A DNA stretch of 43,891 nucleotides, from the NCBI GenBank assembly GCA_024682835.1, contig JAIKYU010000019.1, positions 1-43,891 on the forward strand, in the 5' to 3' direction. The stretch comes from Lachnospiraceae bacterium (GTDB lineage Bacteria > Bacillota > Clostridia > Lachnospirales > Lachnospiraceae). Within the stretch, counting starts at the first letter, position 1. Each line of letters begins with the position of its first letter. Position numbers and translations under genes: made by a program. The notes below the pieces were generated by a model that was given only the letters and a program-made list of their open reading frames with translations, was not told the origin of the DNA and did no database searches. Positions 31,058 through 40,359 of the stretch are shown here, piece by piece.

Positions 31058-31468
31058 TCACTTTTTATCATGATTTTTTTGCAGAGCCTCCAGAAGCAGC
31101 AGCTTTTTATTGGCCTCCTCCAGCTCTGATTTCAGGGAATCCGTCTTTTTTTCCGTATTCTCCTGCTTGATCTGCGCCGCGATCAGCTCATGCTTCAGAT
31201 CGTAGAGCTCCTTGTCCTTTTCATCCAGCTGCTCCTGAAGCTCGTCGATCTGCTTCTTTGCCTTGAAATAATCATCGCTGATATTGAGCTGCACGAGGAT
31301 GGACTGCATATCGATGGGCTGATGTCTGAATCCCTCCGTCTGACTGCACTCAGCCAGCTTGCTGTTCAGATAGGAGGCCACCCTCTGCAGATACTCTTCG
31401 CTTTCAAAGCCGCTCAGCGTAATGACCCGCCCGCCGATGATGACCTCGGTATCAGTTTTTGCCGCCAT
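31058..31468 (-). CDS. zapA: Cell division protein ZapA
   Basis: The 136-residue protein has the ZapA layout: an N-terminal globular domain (TDTEVIIGGRVITLSG, then EEYLQRVASYLN) and a C-terminal coiled coil from about residue 65 to the end. ZapA binds FtsZ and bundles its filaments at the division ring. The coiled coil is longer than in the ~90-residue Bacillus protein, as is common in clostridia. ATG 31466-31468 has GGAGGAG 6 bases upstream; an in-frame extension upstream crosses the ruvB end and was rejected. It follows ruvB by 34 bp. Confidence 0.88.
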   Translation of the reverse strand: MAAKTDTEVIIGGRVITLSGFESEEYLQRVASYLNSKLAECSQTEGFRHQPIDMQSILVQLNISDDYFKAKKQIDELQEQLDEKDKELYDLKHELIAAQIKQENTEKKTDSLKSELEEANKKLLLLEALQKNHDKK

Positions 31469-31502
31469 GTTGTCTCCTCCTCTGGACTGTTGTTCGTTAC
31501 AG

Positions 31503-32537
31503 TTATTGTACCTTATCCATGAAGCCAAATGCAATACCAAGATGGCGATAGGCTTCCTCGGTTGCCACCCGTCCGCGGGGGGTACGGTTGATCAGCCCGT
31601 TCTTGATCAGATAGGGCTCATAGACATCCTCGATGGTGCCGGCATCCTCCCCAATGGCTGCCGCAATGGTATCCAGACCCACCGGCCCGCCGGAAAACTT
31701 TTCAATCATGGTGTTCAGAAGATTCCTGTCCGTGTGATCCAGTCCCAGCTTGTCGACATCCATGAGATCGAGCGCCGTCACAGCGACCTCCTTCGTGATC
31801 ACACCGTCATACCTCACCTCGGCGAAGTCGCGGACACGCTTCAGAATCCGGTTGGCGATACGGGGTGTTCCTCTGCTTCTTCTGGCCATCTCCTCCGCAC
31901 CGTCCTTCTCTACGCGCACCCTGAGCACACCTGCCGATTGCAGAATGATGGCGCGAAGCTCGTCCACATCGTAGAATTCCATACGGTGCAGCATCCCGAA
32001 GCGGTCCCTGAGCGGTGCGGAGAGCATACCGGCCCGTGTGGTCGCGCCGATCAGGGTAAAATGCGGCAGATCCAGCCGAATGGAACGGGCGGTCGGCCCC
32101 TTGCCGATCATGATATCGATGCAGAAATCCTCCATTGCCGGATACAGCACCTCCTCCACCTGACGGTTCAAACGATGGATCTCATCGATGAACAGCACGT
32201 CCCCCTCCTGGAGATTGTTAAGAATGGCCGCCATCTCTCCCGGCTTTTCAATCGCGGGCCCGCTGGTGATTTTGATATGGACCCCCATTTCCGCCGCAAT
32301 GATCCCGGCCAGGGTCGTTTTGCCCAGTCCGGGCGGACCATAGAACAACAGGTGATCCAGTGCCTCTCCCCGCTGCTTTGCGGCGGCAATGTAGATATTC
32401 AGACTCTCCTTGATCTTTTTCTGTCCGATGTAATCGCTTAATCGTTTTGGCCTTAACGAATTTTCGATTTTGTTATCCTCCGGTATCTGGTCGGCCTCCA
32501 GTGTGCCGCCTGTCCGGATGGTTCTTTTCTCCGCCAT
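31503..32537 (-). CDS. ruvB: Holliday junction branch migration helicase RuvB
   Basis: The 344-residue protein is a complete RuvB, the hexameric motor that drives branch migration with RuvA. Motifs are [16 protein letters not shown] near residue 25, Walker [11 protein letters not shown] near 65, Walker B LFIDEIHR near 115, sensor [18 protein letters not shown], and the winged-helix end with [18 protein letters not shown] 32535-32537 comes one base after the ruvA stop, with AAGGAG in the ruvA end as ribosome site, so the two are coupled. Confidence 0.98.
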   Translation of the reverse strand: MAEKRTIRTGGTLEADQIPEDNKIENSLRPKRLSDYIGQKKIKESLNIYIAAAKQRGEALDHLLFYGPPGLGKTTLAGIIAAEMGVHIKITSGPAIEKPGEMAAILNNLQEGDVLFIDEIHRLNRQVEEVLYPAMEDFCIDIMIGKGPTARSIRLDLPHFTLIGATTRAGMLSAPLRDRFGMLHRMEFYDVDELRAIILQSAGVLRVRVEKDGAEEMARRSRGTPRIANRILKRVRDFAEVRYDGVITKEVAVTALDLMDVDKLGLDHTDRNLLNTMIEKFSGGPVGLDTIAAAIGEDAGTIEDVYEPYLIKNGLINRTPRGRVATEEAYRHLGIAFGFMDKVQ

Positions 32538-32538
32538 G

Positions 32539-33147
32539 TCACATCAACTCCTTCAGCGCCGCCTTCAGAATCAACTCCGTATCCGCGTTTTCCGTTTTCC
32601 CCATTGCAGCGCGGACCGCACGCATGGCCTCCTGTCCGCCATAGCCCAGTGCAACCAGTGCTTCCATCGCTTCCTTTCCGGGATCGTCTGCCGCCATCTG
32701 CGGCACAGCCTCACTCTGCGTGGCCATATGGGATGTCAGTTCCTCATCGGAAAACTTATCCTTCAATTCCAGAATAATCCGCTCCGCGATCTTCTTGCCG
32801 ACCCCCGGTGCAGCGGTGATGGATTTTGTGTCACCGGTCAGAATGGCAAACCGAAGCTCGTCAGGCGTCATGACCGACAATATGGACTGCCCGCCTTTGG
32901 GTCCCAGACCGCTCACGGTAATCAACCGTCTGAAAATCTGCAGATCATCACGCGACAGGAAGCCATAGAGACGCTGCACATCCTGTGCGACCTGAAAATA
33001 CGTGTAGAGCTTGATCTGCTCGCCGGTTGAGGGAAGCCTCGCGATGGTGTCCCCTGACACCGTCACCTCAAATCCGATGCCCCCCACATCAACGATCACC
33101 GCATCCTCCGTGATCTGTTCCAGAATGCCTGATACGAATGAAATCAT
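32539..33147 (-). CDS. ruvA: Holliday junction branch migration protein RuvA
   Basis: The 202-residue protein shows the RuvA order: OB fold ([39 protein letters not shown]), two helix-hairpin-helix motifs ([16 protein letters not shown] and [22 protein letters not shown]) and a C-terminal domain III ([16 protein letters not shown]) that regulates RuvB. GGAGGAGA lies 5-6 bases before the ATG. No separate promoter is evident in the 18 bp before it, so it is probably read from the operon that starts upstream of the HD-domain gene. Confidence 0.98.
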   Translation of the reverse strand: MISFVSGILEQITEDAVIVDVGGIGFEVTVSGDTIARLPSTGEQIKLYTYFQVAQDVQRLYGFLSRDDLQIFRRLITVSGLGPKGGQSILSVMTPDELRFAILTGDTKSITAAPGVGKKIAERIILELKDKFSDEELTSHMATQSEAVPQMAADDPGKEAMEALVALGYGGQEAMRAVRAAMGKTENADTELILKAALKELM

Positions 33148-33165
33148 TCTCTCCTCCGATCAATC

Positions 33166-33681
33166 TCAACTCTCTGTCAATACAAACGCGCGGATCGCCG
33201 GCAGCGCCGCCCCCGCGGTCACACCGATCACAAAGCCGGTTACCGCCCCTGCAGCCACGAGTACGGGTGCATAATACCAGATGCCTGATGTGCGCACCAC
33301 AAAGGCTGCGACGACCAGCTGTCCCAGATTATGTGCGACCCCGCCTCCGATGCTGACCCCGGGAATGCCGAACCGGCCGGATTTCATCAACAGCAGCATG
33401 ACGACGTAGCTCACCGCGGCTCCTGCGATGCTGAACAGGATGCCGTACAGGGAACCGAACAGAAATCCTGACAGAAGGATGCGAAGCACGTTGACGGCAA
33501 GCGCACCCACCGGGTCTCCCAGACCAAGCAGCACCACCACTGCCAGGTTCGGCAGTCCCGGCTTCATCCCGGGAACTCCGAAAAACGCGGGGATAAGGGA
33601 CTCTGCATAGGACAGAATGAGCGCCAGCGTCGTGCTCACGCCCATAAATGCCACCCGTTTTCCCCTACTGCGCAACGGCAT
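33166..33681 (-). CDS. Gx transporter family membrane protein
   Basis: The 171-residue protein is nearly all membrane helices (about five) with the conserved AESLIPAFFGVPGMKPGLPNL head (split by Gly/Pro) and a Gly-rich GGGVAHNLGQ centre. Members are sometimes annotated as heptaprenyl diphosphate synthase component I; many sit next to NusG-domain-II proteins, as here, and near Rnf or ApbE genes, but their substrate is unsettled. The start could be ATG 33681 (used, as it keeps the usual basic N-terminus RGKR), or GTG 33654, which has AGGGG 6 bases upstream just after the previous stop. Confidence 0.82.
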   Translation of the reverse strand: MPLRSRGKRVAFMGVSTTLALILSYAESLIPAFFGVPGMKPGLPNLAVVVLLGLGDPVGALAVNVLRILLSGFLFGSLYGILFSIAGAAVSYVVMLLLMKSGRFGIPGVSIGGGVAHNLGQLVVAAFVVRTSGIWYYAPVLVAAGAVTGFVIGVTAGAALPAIRAFVLTES

Positions 33682-34051
33682 CCACCCCGCTCTCTTCTCC
33701 TCCCTCAATCCGGATCACCAGCCGGTGCGGAAGACAGACAATTGTTTCGCCGTCCCTGCGGATCCGTCCCCGCCGGACACAGATTTCATCCGGGCAGTCC
33801 GCCTCACGGACAAAACAGGCTCCGTTTTCAATGACCACCGTATTTTTTCCGCCGTCCGGCGATTCCACAACAAACGTTGCGTTCCTGTCAAGGGCATATC
33901 TGCCGATTTCTGTCTGATCCTGCGTCACCACCACCATCTGTCCGTCCGGCGCCTGCATCATAAGGAGACGGACACCTGCGATCATCGCACTGCACAGCAG
34001 CACGCCAGATAACAACAGGAGATCATTTTTCCGGATCAGCTGCTTTCCCAT
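33665..34051 (-). CDS. NusG domain II-containing exported protein
   Basis: The 128-residue protein has one N-terminal membrane helix (residues 9-30) followed by a small beta domain of the NusG-II type, with FVVESPDG, NTVVIENG and the characteristic DCPDEICVRRG.I and IVCLPHRLVIRI strings that include two Cys. It is probably anchored with the beta domain outside. The start is ATG 34049-34051; GTG one codon before is also possible, and the ribosome site is poor. It overlaps the Gx transporter gene by 17 bases, the usual pairing of these two families. Confidence 0.82.
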   Translation of the reverse strand: MGKQLIRKNDLLLLSGVLLCSAMIAGVRLLMMQAPDGQMVVVTQDQTEIGRYALDRNATFVVESPDGGKNTVVIENGACFVREADCPDEICVRRGRIRRDGETIVCLPHRLVIRIEGGEESGVDAVAQ

Positions 34052-34086
34052 CACCAGCCGCAGTTGTCACAAAACCGGAGACCGCA

Positions 34087-35976
34087 TCATAACTCCATCT
34101 CCTGCAGCTCGCGAAGAAGCAGCCAGGTGTTGCGATACTGGGTTTTCCGTCCCTCTGAGAGAATGGAAAGCAGTCCCTGTCTGACTTCGGGTTCCTTCAA
34201 AAGAGTCCGGAAGCGGGGATCGTATCGCGTGCCGCTTCCCTCCGCCAGCTCCTGCTCAAACATCTCGAAGCTCTTGCCGCGGCTGTAGCTGCGCCCGATG
34301 ATATCCGTTGCGGCATCCATGCAGTCCGCCACGGTGATGATATGAATAATGGGCTTCAGCGGACTCTTTCCCGTGTCAAAGTCCTCCGGATATCCCTCGG
34401 AATTGTCGTACCAACGGTGATGTCCAAGAATCACGTCCACATAAGCACGGGTGGATTCGTGGCCCCCGGCAAGATCCGCTCCCAGCGCAGGATGCTGGCG
34501 GATGATGTCAAATTCAAAATCAAGGAGACGCCGCCCGTAGATGAAGATCGTGTCCAGGATGGAAATCTTGCCGAAATCATGGCATACGGCAGCGTGCCAG
34601 GTGAATTTCTCGATTTCCGTCGCCTTTTCCCTGACCTCCTCAGGCGTCCTGCAGCCGCAAACCCCCACGAAACGGTCAGGCTCCCGCTCAATCAGTCTTG
34701 CGCAGAGGAAACGGGAGATGGTTGCCACCATCATCGAATGCACGTAGGTCGGCGGATGGAATGCCGCCATGGTGGATAGACACATCTCCTCAAAGGTGAT
34801 TCCTCCGGGGATCTCACGAAACTCTCTGATCAGGCTGATATAGGAATCCAGCATCGTGGACATCAGGCCAAGCTTCGGCATGCGGAAAGCATAGGAAACA
34901 GCCAGGCGATAATAGGCGTCGATGCGTTTTCTGTCCAGCTCGGAAGGCTCCTCTCCGGAAAGGGAACGGATGTAATAAAGCGGGCCGTCCAGATGGGCGC
35001 ACTGCCCCGCCGTGCTGTAACCGCTGGATGCGCCATCCCGGATCAGCCGGGCCATCTCCTCCCTGAAATCGCTGCCGGAGAGCTGACCTGCCATAAAACG
35101 GATATAAAGGACGGCGCAATGAACCTCCAGCCAGTCACGAAACTGTCCGTAGTAAGCAGGGTCCGATTTCCAGAGATCCTCCCAGGCGACAGCATACCGG
35201 GCCACCTGTTCCCGTGTGTCCGCATCGGCACCCCTGAGATCCGTTCGGTTGAAATATTCGTAGATACGGAATAAATGATAGTTCCATGGATAATCCGGCA
35301 TCGCATCCCGATAAAAAGGATCCTCGGAGATCTCAAGTGCACGGATCAGGAACGCCGTCCGCTCCGCACAGATTTCCCGCGGCAGCACCGTCTGCTGCTC
35401 ATATATCGCGACACCGTATCTGGCATTGACCATGACGATCTGCCGGCATCTGCCGTCCAGTGAAAGAAAGCGATCCCTGTCCAGCCAGGCAAGGAGTCGG
35501 TCAAGAGCATTTCGGGCGCGTTCTCTGAAATGAGCGCTGATTTCAGGCGCTACGGTTATCCGTTCTGTCAGATTCAGCAGAAGATAGTTGTTCTCATATT
35601 CCTTGTCAAGCTGCTCGATGATATAGCATGGGTCCTGCTTGGATTCCGCATCCAGTGTCAGACGCTCCGAGAGAAGCACCGCGATGGGCAGATCAATGAG
35701 TTCTGTTTCCTTTGCATCAATCAGCAGCTCGTTGAGCTGGCGGATCGCTGCTACGGTATCTTCAGGCAGAAGCTCGCCGGAGTGCAGAAGGGGTTCGATG
35801 GTCGCCTCGATGAAGGCGCGGTTTTCTCCGGCAAGCTCACCGATATGGCGGAAATTATCGATCAGGATGGCGCTGTACGCATCCGCAGTGGTTGTTTCGT
35901 CCAACTGCGGAGAGGACAGAAGCCGGATTTTTGTCATCCGCTCGACGTAGCCGGCAAATTCCTGTTCCAAAGACAT
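34087..35976 (-). CDS. HD-GYP-like domain protein with helical N-terminal region
   Basis: The 629-residue protein has no membrane segment. Residues 1-400 are helical with no motif I recognise; residues 400-600 hold an HD fold: HSMMVATIS near 418, CHDFGK near 480 (intact His-Asp pair), GHHRWYDNSEGYP near 525 and ADCMDAATDIIGRSYSRGK. The order resembles HD-GYP phosphodiesterases but the GYP region is YP rather than the full motif, so c-di-GMP cleavage is likely but not certain. ATG 35974-35976 has AGGAGA 9 bases upstream. It opens the minus-strand block to ruvAB and is divergent from an EAL gene. Confidence 0.8.
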   Translation of the reverse strand: MSLEQEFAGYVERMTKIRLLSSPQLDETTTADAYSAILIDNFRHIGELAGENRAFIEATIEPLLHSGELLPEDTVAAIRQLNELLIDAKETELIDLPIAVLLSERLTLDAESKQDPCYIIEQLDKEYENNYLLLNLTERITVAPEISAHFRERARNALDRLLAWLDRDRFLSLDGRCRQIVMVNARYGVAIYEQQTVLPREICAERTAFLIRALEISEDPFYRDAMPDYPWNYHLFRIYEYFNRTDLRGADADTREQVARYAVAWEDLWKSDPAYYGQFRDWLEVHCAVLYIRFMAGQLSGSDFREEMARLIRDGASSGYSTAGQCAHLDGPLYYIRSLSGEEPSELDRKRIDAYYRLAVSYAFRMPKLGLMSTMLDSYISLIREFREIPGGITFEEMCLSTMAAFHPPTYVHSMMVATISRFLCARLIEREPDRFVGVCGCRTPEEVREKATEIEKFTWHAAVCHDFGKISILDTIFIYGRRLLDFEFDIIRQHPALGADLAGGHESTRAYVDVILGHHRWYDNSEGYPEDFDTGKSPLKPIIHIITVADCMDAATDIIGRSYSRGKSFEMFEQELAEGSGTRYDPRFRTLLKEPEVRQGLLSILSEGRKTQYRNTWLLLRELQEMEL

Positions 35977-36050
35977 GTCATTGTCTCCTGTGATAGTGGT
36001 GTTACGGGCAAAGGCTTTTCCCTCACCGATTGCAAAAGGAACCGAATCTG

Positions 36051-36079
36051 ATTATAACCCAAGGAAGCCGGGAGCACAA
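36051..36079 (-). promoter_or_regulatory. Promoter for the HD-domain to ruvAB operon
   Basis: Minus-strand TTGTGC (36079-36074) and a perfect TATAAT (36056-36051) are spaced by 17 bases, about 75 bp before the HD-domain gene. Confidence 0.65.
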
Positions 36080-36149
36080 CAAGCATTCACCGTCTGTTTG
36101 CTTTGCCCGTTTACTTTGTCGGTTATTCTGTACAAAGAAGTCCGTTCTA

Positions 36150-36158
36150 TGGTATGAT
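36150..36158 (+). promoter_or_regulatory. Extended -10 promoter for the EAL-PAS gene
   Basis: TGGTATGAT is an extended -10 element (TG, one base, then TATGAT), 40 bp before the chosen ATG. No good -35 is present, which is acceptable with the extended element. The divergent HD-domain promoter lies about 70 bp to the left. Confidence 0.45.
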
Positions 36159-36198
36159 GGAAATGATATCTCGGTGGCTCTATATGAGGGAGTTTGTG

Positions 36199-38748
36199 AT
36201 GGGGGATACTAGACCGGCCGGTGATGATCTGCGAAAACATGTAATTGAAAATATCGACCGCGCAATCGCGGAAGACTGGATTCAGGTGTACTATCAGCCA
36301 GTCATGCGCACGCTCACAAAAGAAATCTGCGGCATGGAGGCACTTGCCCGTTGGGTGGATCCGGATTTCGGCATGCTCTCCCCCGCTGATTTCATCGTCA
36401 CGCTGGAGGAGGAGCGCCTCATTCACAAGCTGGACATCTGCATCATTCAAAAGCTCTGCGCAGCCTATGCCGAAGCCATGTCCGTGGACGAATCCCCGGT
36501 TTCCGTCTCATTTAACCTCTCCCGCCTCGATTTCGAGCTCTGCGATATCCACGAAATCATCGAGGAGGCCGTCGTGAAGAACCGGATCCCCCGAGCCGCA
36601 CTCCGCATCGAAATCACGGAGAGCACGATGGAGCATGAGGAGACGCATATGCAGGATGTGATCGACCGTTTCTGGGATCGCGGACTGCGCGTGTGGATGG
36701 ATGATTTCGGCAGCGGCTACTCCTCCCTGAACGTCCTGAAGGATTATCACTTTGACACCCTCAAGATCGATATGATCTTCTTAAACAATTTCAATGACCG
36801 CTCCCGGGAGATCGTCAAATCTGTAGTCGATATGTCCAAGCGGATCGGCGTCCACACCCTGGCGGAGGGCGTTGAGACCGTCGAGCAGCTGGATTTTCTG
36901 CGCAGCATCGGCTGTGAAAAGGCACAGGGCTATCTGATCGGAAAGCCCGCTCCTTACGGGGAATGCCTTAAGCAGCTTAAGGAAAAGGGCTATCCGCTGG
37001 AGGCGCCGGCCAAGCGGCAGTATTATCACGATATCGGAAGAGTGAATGTGCTGAGCGCCACGCCTTTTCAGACTGTGGCCGACAACGAAACCGGACCGGT
37101 CTATCAGGAGGGGCAGATCCCCCTCTCACTGATTGAATATACCGACGACGGAAAGCTGATCTATCTCTTTGCCAACGAAAGCTACCGGAACACGCTGCAG
37201 CATCTCGGCATCCGTTCCACCAGGGAAATCGAACAGGAATTCACAAATGCTGACTCCAGTCTTCATCATAAGTTTCTGAATATGATCCTGAACGCAAAAC
37301 AGACCAGAGAGATTCAATCCATCGATTTTATCAGGGATTCCAAGCACTGCATCGCCCAGGTGCACTGGGTCGCGGGTTATGCCTACGGCGATGCCTATCT
37401 GTGCGTCCTGCAGAATCTGTCAGAGGATGCCGTTCTCATAAAGAACTCCCTTCTGGAGGATCACATCCGTAACCTCCGTGCCATTTATGATCGGATCGAG
37501 CTCGTGGATATGAACACCGGTTTCTCCAGCAACCTTTTCTCCAGCGAGCAGACAAAACGGGAATACAACCGGCTTCCGGCACAGGAGGAGCTTCTTTTCT
37601 ACGCCGATGAGGAAATCTATCCAGAGGATCGGGAACAATTCCGCAGGTTTGCCGATCTGCACACGATCGAGAGCCGCATGAAGGACAGCCTGACCGGTTA
37701 TCTTTCAAAGCCCTTCCGCACCCGGATGGTCGGCGGCTCCTACGCATGGACGCTGTACATCTGGCTTTTTGCGGGAGATCCGTCCGAGCGCAGACTCTTG
37801 AGCTGCTACCGCCGGCTCAGTCAGGACGAACTGGAATTCATGCACGGCAGAGCACGACTGGCTCCGCTTTCCTCTCCCGACTCCACGGATCAGCTGTTCA
37901 CGCCGGCGCTCCTGTGGCAGAACTTTACCTTTTATTCTGACACCTGCTTCTTCTGGAAGGACAAAAAACGCCGATTCGTCGGCGTGAATCAGAAGTTTCT
38001 CGAATATTTCGGTCTGCCGAATGCGGACAGTCTCATCGGCAAAACCGACGAGGAACTTGGCTGGCATGTGGATCCCGAACCGTACAGACTGGATGAGGAG
38101 CGCGTGCTCACCATGGGTGAGCAAACCTTTCTGATCCCCGGCACATGCATCTGCCGCGGCACGATGCGCAACATCATGGCCAGCAAAATGCCAATCTACC
38201 GGGATGGAGAGATCATCGGTCTGATGGGATATTTTCTGGATCTTACGGACGCATCCAACGGCGGCGTACAGATGGATCGTATCTCCCGTCTGGATCCGGT
38301 AACGGGATCCTTAAGTCTCCTGGGGCTTGTAGATGCCGTTCTGCATTTCCAGGACAGCTACGTGTTCCGGGGCAGGGATTTCGCCATGATCCTGTTTGAT
38401 ATCCATCATTTCCACCTGTTCAGGCAGAATTACGGCACGGAATGGTGCAATCATCTGCTTGCCGAGATTTCCCGGCGCATCCGGCACGTGGTGGACCGCG
38501 AGGGCGTGACCGGTCGTCTGAACGGGGATCATTTTCTGGTGATCCGCCAGTTCCGGGCCATCGATGAGATTCACAACCTGATCAGCCGGGTGACAGAGGA
38601 GATTGACGGGCTGCGTGAAGTGGACGGCGTCCCCTGCACGATTTATCTGTTCAGCAGTCACTCGGTTTACACGGAGACGAAGAATCTTCAGCAGATGCTG
38701 CTGGATGCGGAGGAGCGGCTGCACAGGCACCCGAAAAAGCCGAAGTGA
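36199..38748 (+). CDS. EAL-PAS-degenerate GGDEF signalling protein
   Basis: The 849-residue soluble protein has an unusual order: a complete EAL domain at the N-terminus (residues 20-265) with EAL at 47-49, SFNLSRL, IEITES, DDFGSGYSS, LKIDM, AEGVET and AQGYLIGKP, then PAS-like regions (about 290-420 and 600-700, with FFWKDKKRRFVGVN) and a C-terminal GGDEF fold whose signature reads RLNGDHF near 774. It should therefore degrade c-di-GMP and not make it. The start is ATG 36199-36201, with AGGGAG 8-9 bases upstream; an earlier in-frame ATG at 36103 would include the promoter. It is convergent with the ROK kinase gene, 3 bp apart, with no terminator seen. Confidence 0.88.
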   Translation: MGDTRPAGDDLRKHVIENIDRAIAEDWIQVYYQPVMRTLTKEICGMEALARWVDPDFGMLSPADFIVTLEEERLIHKLDICIIQKLCAAYAEAMSVDESPVSVSFNLSRLDFELCDIHEIIEEAVVKNRIPRAALRIEITESTMEHEETHMQDVIDRFWDRGLRVWMDDFGSGYSSLNVLKDYHFDTLKIDMIFLNNFNDRSREIVKSVVDMSKRIGVHTLAEGVETVEQLDFLRSIGCEKAQGYLIGKPAPYGECLKQLKEKGYPLEAPAKRQYYHDIGRVNVLSATPFQTVADNETGPVYQEGQIPLSLIEYTDDGKLIYLFANESYRNTLQHLGIRSTREIEQEFTNADSSLHHKFLNMILNAKQTREIQSIDFIRDSKHCIAQVHWVAGYAYGDAYLCVLQNLSEDAVLIKNSLLEDHIRNLRAIYDRIELVDMNTGFSSNLFSSEQTKREYNRLPAQEELLFYADEEIYPEDREQFRRFADLHTIESRMKDSLTGYLSKPFRTRMVGGSYAWTLYIWLFAGDPSERRLLSCYRRLSQDELEFMHGRARLAPLSSPDSTDQLFTPALLWQNFTFYSDTCFFWKDKKRRFVGVNQKFLEYFGLPNADSLIGKTDEELGWHVDPEPYRLDEERVLTMGEQTFLIPGTCICRGTMRNIMASKMPIYRDGEIIGLMGYFLDLTDASNGGVQMDRISRLDPVTGSLSLLGLVDAVLHFQDSYVFRGRDFAMILFDIHHFHLFRQNYGTEWCNHLLAEISRRIRHVVDREGVTGRLNGDHFLVIRQFRAIDEIHNLISRVTEEIDGLREVDGVPCTIYLFSSHSVYTETKNLQQMLLDAEERLHRHPKKPK

Positions 38749-38751
38749 CAA

Positions 38752-39633
38752 TCAGCCTTCTTCGGCCGCGTCGATCGCCAGCTTTACGGCTCCCATAATC
38801 CCCTGATCGTCGTGGAGGGATGCGGGGACAATATAGTGCTCCATGTCGGTCAGCTCTCTGGTTTTCAGATAGCCTGCAATCTCTTTTTCTACACGTTCCC
38901 GGATCATCGGAAACAGCTGCAGCTGGTGCATCACACCGCCCCCGAGTATGAACCGCTGCGGACTTAAGATCATCGTCAGGGATGTGATTGCCTGCGCGAT
39001 ATAGGCAGCTTCCAGTTCCCACACTTCCGGTCTCTCTGCCAGTTCTCTGCCCGGCTTTCCCCATCGTTCTTCAATCGCCGGTCCGGATGCCAGCCCCTCA
39101 AAGCAGGTTCCGTGATACGGACATTTTCCTGCGTACCTGTCGCCGGGCTGAACCTGCAGCCGCATATGCCCGGCTTCCGGATGCAGCATCCCGTGTACAA
39201 GATGTCCGCCGGACAGGATACCTGCGCCGATCCCCGTGCCGATGGTGATGTAGACCACATCTGTCAGGTTTTTAGCCGCGCCGTAGGTCACTTCACCAAG
39301 AAGCGAGCCGTTGACATCCGTGTCAAAGCCGATCGGCAGCTGCAGTTTTTCCGCAAGCACACGGCCGATCGGGTACTGCCGCCAGGCGAGCTTTGGCGTG
39401 TCAAGTATGGTACCAAAGGCGGGTGAGTCGCGATGCACGTCAATAGGGCCGAAGCATCCGATGCCCAACGCCTCGATCTTCCGGTTCCGGAAATAATCGA
39501 TGATGGACGGCATTGTCTCTTCCGGGGTCGTCGTAGGGATGCTCGTCTGCTCCATAATCTGTCCGGATGCGTCACCGATTGCGCATACCATTTTGGTGCC
39601 GCCGGCCTCCAGCGCTCCATATCGTTTTTCCAC
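38752..39633 (-). CDS. ROK family sugar kinase, fructokinase-like
   Basis: The 293-residue protein starts at GTG 39631-39633, with GGGAGGAGGG just upstream and the phosphate loop GALEAGGTK right after. It shows the ROK catalytic Asp in DTDVNGSLLGE near 108, ITIGTGIGAGI near 130 and a zinc site of the fructokinase type, GHMRL then GKCPYHGTCFEGLASG. These features fit ScrK/GmuE-like fructokinases, which phosphorylate fructose with ATP; mannose or another hexose is possible. It is a single gene; the remnant gene upstream ends 29 bp before it. Confidence 0.88.
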   Translation of the reverse strand: MEKRYGALEAGGTKMVCAIGDASGQIMEQTSIPTTTPEETMPSIIDYFRNRKIEALGIGCFGPIDVHRDSPAFGTILDTPKLAWRQYPIGRVLAEKLQLPIGFDTDVNGSLLGEVTYGAAKNLTDVVYITIGTGIGAGILSGGHLVHGMLHPEAGHMRLQVQPGDRYAGKCPYHGTCFEGLASGPAIEERWGKPGRELAERPEVWELEAAYIAQAITSLTMILSPQRFILGGGVMHQLQLFPMIRERVEKEIAGYLKTRELTDMEHYIVPASLHDDQGIMGAVKLAIDAAEEG

Positions 39634-39662
39634 GTCTGCCCTCCTCCCTGACAGTCTTTGAC

Positions 39663-40290
39663 TTAAACCGCTACGAGTGTAGCATGCGGATGGCTGGAAC
39701 ATGAAACGACGATCTTGTATTTCTCGTAGAGGTGTTTCCTTTCTTCGCTCGTTCCATTGATCGCAGTGGTATAGTCTTCGCTGTTCGGAGAAACCGTTCT
39801 CAGAAGTCTGGCCAGTCTATCCTCGCCGAGAGGTATGCCTTGTTCTAATCCTTGTTCCAGACCTTCTTTCCGGCCTTCCTCTTTTCCATCTTCACGGACC
39901 GCCCACTCCCAGCCTTCTTCATCAAATTCAGTCAACAGCATACGCTTCGCCTCCCTTCGCAGCTTCTGCAGATAATCTGCCAGATAGCCTTCCTCTATGC
40001 AGCGTTCTACTGCCATATCAACAGCCTGATCGTCGGAATAACCCAGTCTTTTATAATCACGAATATACTGAATCAGCGTTGCATACCCCTTCAGCTCCGG
40101 GCATTTTCCCATAAGTTCCCGGTTCCTTCCGGCATTGATGTTCAGCATGTGTGCTGTCCACTCATAGCCGTCCGTCGGGCGCGAAAATGCATCCGATAAC
40201 CGCAGATCCATTTTCTCAGGGCATTCCCTTTCACCGTTATATAGTACATAGTACGCCGGTTCCGGGATTTTTACAATGGTTCTATCACGT
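39663..40290 (-). pseudogene. 5'-truncated Rpn/PD-(D/E)XK nuclease-family transposase-like remnant
   Basis: The reading frame contains the middle and C-terminal parts of the Rpn/YhgA-like family common in Clostridia: RTIVKIPEPAYYVLYNGE, LRLSDAF, MLNINAGRN, CPELKGYATLIQYIRDY and the EFDEEGWEW then EGRKEGLEQGLEQG tail. The N-terminal nuclease part with its catalytic residues is absent: before about 40290 the frame has no family similarity and runs into the 3' end of the PfkB gene. No start codon with a ribosome site is visible. It is most likely a dead fragment, left at the joint between the conserved block and the cassette to the right. Confidence 0.7.
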
Positions 40291-40359
40291 ATTATTGGCC
40301 CGCGAGGGGCGCGACAGCAATAGACAGCCTGGGGGCCTGCTGCGGGATACTGTTTACCT

